A stretch of DNA of 17,079 nt from an uncultured Myxococcales bacterium (GTDB lineage Bacteria; Myxococcota_A; Polyangia; Polyangiales; Polyangiaceae), in the NCBI GenBank assembly GCA_937998045.1, contig CALKVG010000732.1, forward strand, positions 1-17,079, written 5' to 3'. The stretch's first letter is position 1. Every line of letters starts with the position of its first letter. This document shows, piece after piece, positions 15,885 to 17,079 of this stretch. A program made the translations under genes and the position numbers. Under the pieces are notes generated by a model. That model was not told where the DNA came from and ran no database searches. It saw nothing but the letters and a program-made list of their open reading frames with translations.

Positions 15885-15976
15885 CGGTCTCGCTTCCGTC
15901 GCTCTCTCTCGGTGCCCATGGGGCCGCTCGCAGTGGGCGGCCACCTGGTGCTATTCGTGAGCTCCGCAAAGCTCGT

Positions 15977-15981
15977 GGAGG
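15977..15981 (+). promoter_or_regulatory. Ribosome binding site for the F420/PPOX oxidoreductase
   Basis: GGAGG lies 8 bp before the ATG at 15990 and fixes that start over the in-frame ATG at 15912, which would add 26 unlikely residues. Confidence 0.8.
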
Positions 15982-15989
15982 CACCCCCC

Positions 15990-16394
15990 ATGGCGAACAA
16001 GACCATCCCCGACAAGTTCCTCCCGGTTCTCACGCAGAAGAAAGCTCTTGCCCACCTGGGCACGGTCATGGGCGACGGCTCGCCCCAGGTGACCCCCGTC
16101 TGGTTTTTCTACAACGACGGGAAGTTCGTCGTGAATACCGCGCGCGGCCGCGTGAAGGACCGCAACATGTCGACGAACGCCAAGGTCGCGCTCTCGATCG
16201 TCGACCCCGACAACCCGTACTCGCACATCTCGGTGCGCGGCAAGGTCGTGCGCGAGACCGAAGAGGGCGCCGACGCCAACATCGACGCGCTCGCGAAGAA
16301 GTACCTCGGGCAGGACAAGTACCCGTTCCGCCAGCCCGGCGAAGTCCGCGTCATGTACGAGATCGAGCCCCTCTCGGTCCATGCCATGGGCTGA
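15990..16394 (+). CDS. PPOX-class F420-dependent oxidoreductase
   Basis: This gene encodes 134 residues of the pyridoxamine-phosphate-oxidase-like split beta-barrel fold, in the F420-using (Rv1155-type, FDOR-B) group. The family pattern is clear: ALAHLGTVMGDGSPQVTPVWF (19-39), then DGKFVVNTARGRVKDRNM (43-60), then NAKVALSIVDPDNPYSHISV (63-82) and RGKVV. These motifs line the cofactor pocket; K56 and R58 of the GRVKDRN loop are the kind of residues that hold the F420 phosphate. The enzyme should be a small cytoplasmic dimer that uses reduced F420 to reduce an unsaturated or quinone-like substrate, which cannot be named. Length is normal for the family. The start is set by the GGAGG 8 bp upstream. 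The gene lies 38 bp before a CofG-type F420 biosynthesis gene on the same strand, which supports F420 rather than FMN as cofactor. Confidence 0.87.
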   Translation: MANKTIPDKFLPVLTQKKALAHLGTVMGDGSPQVTPVWFFYNDGKFVVNTARGRVKDRNMSTNAKVALSIVDPDNPYSHISVRGKVVRETEEGADANIDALAKKYLGQDKYPFRQPGEVRVMYEIEPLSVHAMG

Positions 16395-16432
16395 CCCGGT
16401 GCTCGATCGACTCGAAGGGAGCGAGTGCCGGC

Positions 16433-17079
16433 GTGTTACCTGACACGCCGGCCGATCGCGCGCTCGAACGGGCCGCTCGCGGGGAACCCCTCCCGGACGA
16501 GACGGCGCTCGCTCTCGCGGACGCGCCGGCCACCTCCCTGGCGGCGATCCGCGCCGCGGCTCGCGCCGCGCGCGACGCGACCTTCGGCCCCGTCGTCACG
16601 TACTCGCCGAAGGTATTTCTCCCGCTCACCAACGTGTGCCGCAACCGCTGCGACTACTGCTCGTTCCGCCGGTCGCCGGGCGACCCGGGCGAGTGGACGA
16701 TGACGCCGGACGAGGTCGCACGCGCGCTGGCGCAAGCGCGCGCGCTCGGCTGCGGCGAGGCGCTCTTCTGTCTCGGCGACAAGCCCGAGAGAGCCTTTTC
16801 GGCGTACCGGCGCACGCTCGCGGAGCTCGGGCAGTCGAGCACGGTCGAGTACCTCCACGCGTCGGCGCGCATCGCGCTCTCCCACGGGCTCCTCCCGCAC
16901 ACGAACGCGGGCCTGCTGACCGAAGTCGAGATGGCGCGGCTCAAGGAGGTCAACGTGAGCCTGGGCCTCATGCTCGAGTGCGCCAGCCCTCGGCTCTGCG
17001 AGCCCGGCATGCCCCATCATCGCGCGCCCGACAAGCGGCCCGAGAAGCGCCTCGCGATGATAGAGGCGGCCGGCCGCCT
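16433..17079 (+). CDS. cofG: Radical-SAM 7,8-didemethyl-8-hydroxy-5-deazariboflavin synthase, CofG or FbiC N-terminal part (3' truncated by the window)
   Basis: The first 215 residues are present. After an Ala-rich N-terminal helix region (MLPDTPADRALERAARGEPL), the radical-SAM motif CxxxCxxC is at C69, C73 and C76 (LTNVCRNRCDYCSF). CofG-type signatures follow: CLGDKPE, EYLHASARIALSHGLLPHTN, and VSLGLMLE, with an HHRAPDK box near the end. CofG works with CofH to make the F420 chromophore Fo from tyrosine and a ribityl-pyrimidine. In actinobacteria the two are fused as FbiC with CofG first; the window ends before this can be decided. The start is a GTG with a GGGAG 11 bp upstream; no closer in-frame ATG exists before the conserved core. 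The first 50 codons are very GC-rich and could be missed by gene callers. Confidence 0.9.
   Translation, partial: MLPDTPADRALERAARGEPLPDETALALADAPATSLAAIRAAARAARDATFGPVVTYSPKVFLPLTNVCRNRCDYCSFRRSPGDPGEWTMTPDEVARALAQARALGCGEALFCLGDKPERAFSAYRRTLAELGQSSTVEYLHASARIALSHGLLPHTNAGLLTEVEMARLKEVNVSLGLMLECASPRLCEPGMPHHRAPDKRPEKRLAMIEAAGR

Noticed and set aside
15922..15942. GGCCGC-N9-GCGGCC hairpin after the lipoprotein gene
   Set aside because: A 6-bp GC stem with no following T run; such stems are common by chance at this GC content, so I do not call a terminator.

Overview
The window is about 17 kb of high-GC, gene-dense DNA. Its gene content points to a Myxococcota (myxobacterial, Polyangiales-like) genome or metagenome contig. 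The pointers are an OmpA-type protein with thrombospondin-type-3 calcium repeats, a secreted HEAT-repeat protein, Gly/Ser-rich and Sel1-like lipoproteins, a DUF1844 protein, and alanine/proline-rich envelope proteins. The taxonomic call is inference from gene style, not from a marker gene. The first 29 bases are not genomic: they are a Nextera (Tn5) sequencing adapter left on the contig end.

Layout. (1) Positions 31-4218, plus strand: a 5'-truncated OmpA/TSP3 outer-membrane protein, a secreted HEAT-repeat protein 1 bp downstream, and xseB overlapping that gene by 4 bp. (2) Positions 4233-11647, minus strand: nine co-directional genes. In transcription order these are a LeuD-LeuC-type fused aconitase-family hydratase, a SlyD-like FKBP isomerase, a 62-residue protein of unknown function, a DUF1844 protein, a lipoprotein-type HtrA/DegP protease, an ECF sigma factor, its probable membrane anti-sigma factor, a small secreted protein and a membrane-anchored SH3 protein. 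The sigma, anti-sigma and secreted-protein genes are chained by ATGA overlaps. (3) Positions 11711-12613, plus: a GT4-type glycosyltransferase, divergent from the aconitase. (4) Positions 12629-13552, minus: a Sel1-like, cysteine-rich lipoprotein. (5) Positions 13553-14177: 625 bp with no convincing long gene, containing inverted repeats and a 7-codon leader ORF. (6) Positions 14178-17079, plus: a Gly/Ser-rich lipoprotein, an F420-dependent PPOX-type oxidoreductase, and the 5' part of a CofG/FbiC radical-SAM gene for F420 biosynthesis, cut by the window end.

How the genes may work together. HtrA, ECF sigma, anti-sigma and two envelope proteins look like an envelope-stress module. It is comparable in logic to rpoE-rse-degP or algU-mucABCD, but HtrA sits upstream of sigma. 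A chaperone/isomerase lies further upstream in the same run. At the right end, an F420-using enzyme lies 38 bp upstream of an F420-making enzyme, so this organism probably makes the deazaflavin cofactor F420. I found no CRISPR array, tRNA, rRNA, insertion sequence or phage gene.
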